This document shows, piece by piece, positions 5,566-7,341 of a DNA stretch of 7,341 bases (the stretch's first letter is position 1; every line of letters begins with the position of its first letter). The position numbers were made by a program, and so were the translations under genes. This DNA is from Akkermansiaceae bacterium UBA985. Lineage in GTDB: Bacteria > Verrucomicrobiota > Verrucomicrobiia > Verrucomicrobiales > Akkermansiaceae. The stretch covers positions 1-7,341 of the forward strand of contig DBBL01000086.1 in assembly GCA_002292185.1 (NCBI GenBank). Direction: 5' to 3'. The notes beneath the pieces were generated by a model. That model made no database searches. It saw nothing but the letters and a program-made list of their open reading frames with translations, and had not been told where the DNA came from.

Positions 5566-6504
5566 CTATTTTGATTGCTCGAGCATCCGTAGTAAAGGTG
5601 CCTCGGCACGCTTTCTGATGTCTTCTGGGAGCTCTACTCGTGGCTCGAGCAAATCAAGGCAGTCGTGAAGATTTTGCAGGTTATTCATTTTCATGAATCG
5701 GCAGTCATTACAGGCACAGCGGTCAGTCGGTCCGGGGATGAGATTTTTGTCGGGGGCTTCTTTCTGTAGGCGGTGAAGCATGCCGCTCTCTGTGACCACG
5801 ATGATATTCTTCACGGGTGCATTTTGGCAGTAGGTGACCATCTTCTCGGTGGAGCATACCTCATCGGCGAGGAGGCGCACGGCGGTGGTGCACTCAGGGT
5901 GAGCCACGACCAGGGCGTCAGGATACTCAGCTTTGATTTTATTGATGGAATCACGGGTGAACTCAACGTGAACATAACAAGCACCCTGCCAGAGATCCAT
6001 TTTTCGGCCAGTTTGCTCCATGACCCAAGCACCGAGGTTGGCATCTGGGACAAAGAGGATAGGACGGTCTGATGGCGCCTTGTTGACTATTTTTACGGCA
6101 TTGCCTGATGTGCAGATCACATCGCAGAGCGCCTTGACGCCAGCAGAGCAGTTGATGTAGGCGATGACGTAGTAATTCTTTTCCTGATTGTCGTTGATGA
6201 ATTTTTCTAGGTCTTCGGCAGGACAAGACTCTTCTAGGGAACAGCCCGCGTCTTTATCAGGAAGCACGACGATTTTCTCAGGGTTAACAATCTTGGCAGT
6301 CTCGGCCATAAAGTGCACGCCACAGAAAGCGATGACATCAGCATCTGTTTCCTGGGCCTGATAAGCGAGGCCTAAGGAGTCACCAACATAGTCTGCCAAG
6401 TCTTGAATATCGCCGGTTTGATAATTGTGGGCGAGGATGACTGCATTACGCTCTTTTTTCAGGCGCAGAATCTCATCACGAAGATCTAAGGATGTGCTTG
6501 GCAT
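5566..6504 (-). CDS. nadA: Quinolinate synthase
   Basis: [4Fe-4S] enzyme that condenses iminoaspartate (made by NadB) with dihydroxyacetone phosphate to give quinolinate in de novo NAD synthesis. The 312-residue product shows the pseudo-threefold NadA architecture. Substrate-site motifs include ILAHNYQTGDIQDLADYVGDS (23-43), AFCGVHFMAETAK (59-71), AYINCSAGVKA (115-125), VAHPEC (200-205) and the Ser/Thr-rich CSTEKM (217-222). By alignment from memory the three cluster ligands are Cys88 (DAGCSLEESCP), Cys176 (WQGACYVH) and Cys268 (CACNDCRFMKMN); each lies in a conserved setting. The protein has many other cysteines. No nadB or nadC is in view. The start at 6504 has no Shine-Dalgarno sequence. 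The bactofilin gene lies 93 bases upstream on the same strand. Confidence 0.97.
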   Translation of the reverse strand: MPSTSLDLRDEILRLKKERNAVILAHNYQTGDIQDLADYVGDSLGLAYQAQETDADVIAFCGVHFMAETAKIVNPEKIVVLPDKDAGCSLEESCPAEDLEKFINDNQEKNYYVIAYINCSAGVKALCDVICTSGNAVKIVNKAPSDRPILFVPDANLGAWVMEQTGRKMDLWQGACYVHVEFTRDSINKIKAEYPDALVVAHPECTTAVRLLADEVCSTEKMVTYCQNAPVKNIIVVTESGMLHRLQKEAPDKNLIPGPTDRCACNDCRFMKMNNLQNLHDCLDLLEPRVELPEDIRKRAEAPLLRMLEQSK

Positions 6505-6510
6505 GGCTGG

Positions 6511-6539
6511 ATGGTTGGTACTGCAGCCTTAGGAGTCAA
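6511..6539 (-). promoter_or_regulatory. Candidate promoter of nadA
   Basis: On the minus strand TTGACT (6539-6534) is followed after 17 bases by AACCAT (6516-6511), and the ATG is only 6 bases further. The -35 box is one base from consensus; the -10 box matches at only three positions. If real, the transcript would be leaderless or nearly so. Confidence 0.35.
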
Positions 6540-6577
6540 GCAGGGAGTGGCAAAGCAGGAAATCTACACGGACCCCA

Positions 6578-6603
6578 CAGCCCCTTACTGCAGCCCCTTA
6601 CTG
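6578..6603. repeat. 13-bp tandem duplication across the bactofilin stop codon
   Basis: CAGCCCCTTACTG occurs twice in direct succession (6578-6590 and 6591-6603). In the bactofilin sense the unit reads CAGTAAGGGGCTG, so the final Gln codon and the stop are duplicated. The first stop ends the protein and the second lies in untranslated sequence. The overlapping 10-mer TACTGCAGCC also recurs at 6519-6528, near the nadA start. Confidence 0.85.
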
Positions 6604-7341
6604 CTGGATGGAGATTTTTCCATTGTGACGGGCGCCCTTGTCGATGGTCATATTGGCAACCACGATATTACCATTGAGCACGGCTTTCTTCTTAAGGTGT
6701 AGCTTGCCAGTGCAAACAAAATGCCCTGTGACATGCCCATCGATGATCGCCTCCTCACACACGACTTCATTGGCAAAGGCAACATCAGCGCGCTTATCAA
6801 TCACCAGGCGTCGGCAGCTCACGTTTCCCATAATCTTGCTATGGCTGTTGAGTGTGATGTCACCAGAGCAGTCAATGCCACCTTTGAGGGTTCCAAGAAC
6901 AAGAATGTCATGGCAACGCACGGTGATGTCAGTGACCGAGCCCTTTTTTTGTATGGTGACATTACCTCTGGTTTCGATGCGGCGATTCCAGTGGTTGTTA
7001 ATGATGTAATTCTTAAGGCTGACGTAGGTGCCGCAGGCGGAGCAAAGTGTAGAGCTGGCCTCTGCTGGCGCCTCGTGCTCATGATCGCATTGTAGGCACA
7101 TTACCTTTCTTAGCTTATTCTTCCGCTGAAAAAAGCTGCCGGCGGAAGACGCCTTCTGGCTGAGCTGTATGCGTAGATCGCTGGTGAGACTTGTGGCTCG
7201 CTGAGTAGGGTCTTGTGCTGAGCTGTTTTGTTCTTCTTTTTTCCCGTCTTTTTGCCCATCTCGCTGATCTGACTCTGTAGCGGGGGTAGTGGCAGCAGCA
7301 TTGAGGGTATGCTCACCGCCTGCATTGCGATCCACTGGCTC
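6598..7341 (-). CDS. Bactofilin with N-terminal zinc ribbon (5' end possibly beyond the window)
   Basis: Bactofilins are cytoplasmic or membrane-associated beta-helical proteins that polymerise without nucleotides and serve as scaffolds for cell shape or wall enzymes. Counting from a possible GTG start at 7335, residues 1-60 are low-complexity, polar and probably disordered (runs of Asp, Gln, Lys, Glu, Ser and Thr). Next come basic residues and a zinc ribbon with C80-x2-C83 and C98-x2-C101. The bactofilin domain (about 115-245) shows the repeating short strands with Gly turns: GNVTIQKKGSVTDI, ILVLGTLKGGIDCSGDITL, SKIMGNVSCRRLVID, EAIIDGHVTGHFVCTGKLHL and AVLNGNIVVANMTIDKGA. The frame remains open to base 7341 (two further codons, Glu-Pro), so the true start may lie outside the window. 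nadA follows 93 bases downstream. Bactofilin fold confidence is high; the role of the ribbon is unknown. Confidence 0.85.
   Translation of the reverse strand, partial: EPVDRNAGGEHTLNAAATTPATESDQRDGQKDGKKEEQNSSAQDPTQRATSLTSDLRIQLSQKASSAGSFFQRKNKLRKVMCLQCDHEHEAPAEASSTLCSACGTYVSLKNYIINNHWNRRIETRGNVTIQKKGSVTDITVRCHDILVLGTLKGGIDCSGDITLNSHSKIMGNVSCRRLVIDKRADVAFANEVVCEEAIIDGHVTGHFVCTGKLHLKKKAVLNGNIVVANMTIDKGARHNGKISIQQ

Noticed and set aside
5466..5609. N-terminal extension of aroB to the in-frame ATG at 5609
   Set aside because: The extra 48 residues overlap the 3' end of nadA, derive from repeat sequence and do not resemble any AroB N-terminus. The start at 5465 gives the family's normal beginning and length.
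6638..7095. Plus-strand frames of 123 and 124 codons over the bactofilin gene
   Set aside because: Both are shadows of the minus-strand bactofilin, whose repeating beta-strand pattern is clear.

Overview
The window looks like chromosomal DNA from a free-living bacterium, probably of the Verrucomicrobiota or a nearby PVC lineage. The clues are a zinc-ribbon-bearing bactofilin, the broken translation-gene cluster, mid-range GC content and the near absence of Shine-Dalgarno sequences. The lineage call is inference, not proof. All genes look intact except the two cut by the window edges. There is no phage, IS element, CRISPR array, rRNA or tRNA.

Layout. The 5' half of asnS (asparaginyl-tRNA synthetase) runs leftward from 672 and is cut at base 1. 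Divergent from it are rpmI (L35) and rplT (L20), separated by a structured 170-base spacer and closed by a clear intrinsic terminator at 1588-1621. Next is a 287-base non-coding region with two perfect dyads and a near-consensus sigma-54 (-24/-12) promoter. It leads into a small heat-shock protein gene (Hsp20), then a divergent Hsp33-type chaperone gene whose leader holds three tandem 15-bp units, then pheS (PheRS alpha). On the minus strand, converging on pheS, are aroB (3-dehydroquinate synthase), nadA (quinolinate synthase) and a bactofilin gene cut by the right edge.

How it fits together. The plus-strand block resembles the widespread infC-rpmI-rplT-pheS-pheT cluster, but infC and pheT are absent from their usual places and two chaperone genes sit between rplT and pheS. 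The chaperones may form a small stress module: Hsp20 holds unfolding proteins, and Hsp33 is classically activated by oxidation. The sigma-54 site implies activator-dependent expression. The minus-strand genes serve shikimate and NAD biosynthesis plus a cytoskeletal scaffold. They may be partly co-transcribed, although nadA has its own candidate promoter.

The most interesting signal is the sigma-54 promoter with its upstream dyads ahead of hsp20. After it come the repeat-built leader of the Hsp33-like gene and a recurring arrangement in which candidate -10 elements lie only 6-10 bases from start codons, suggesting very short or absent leaders.
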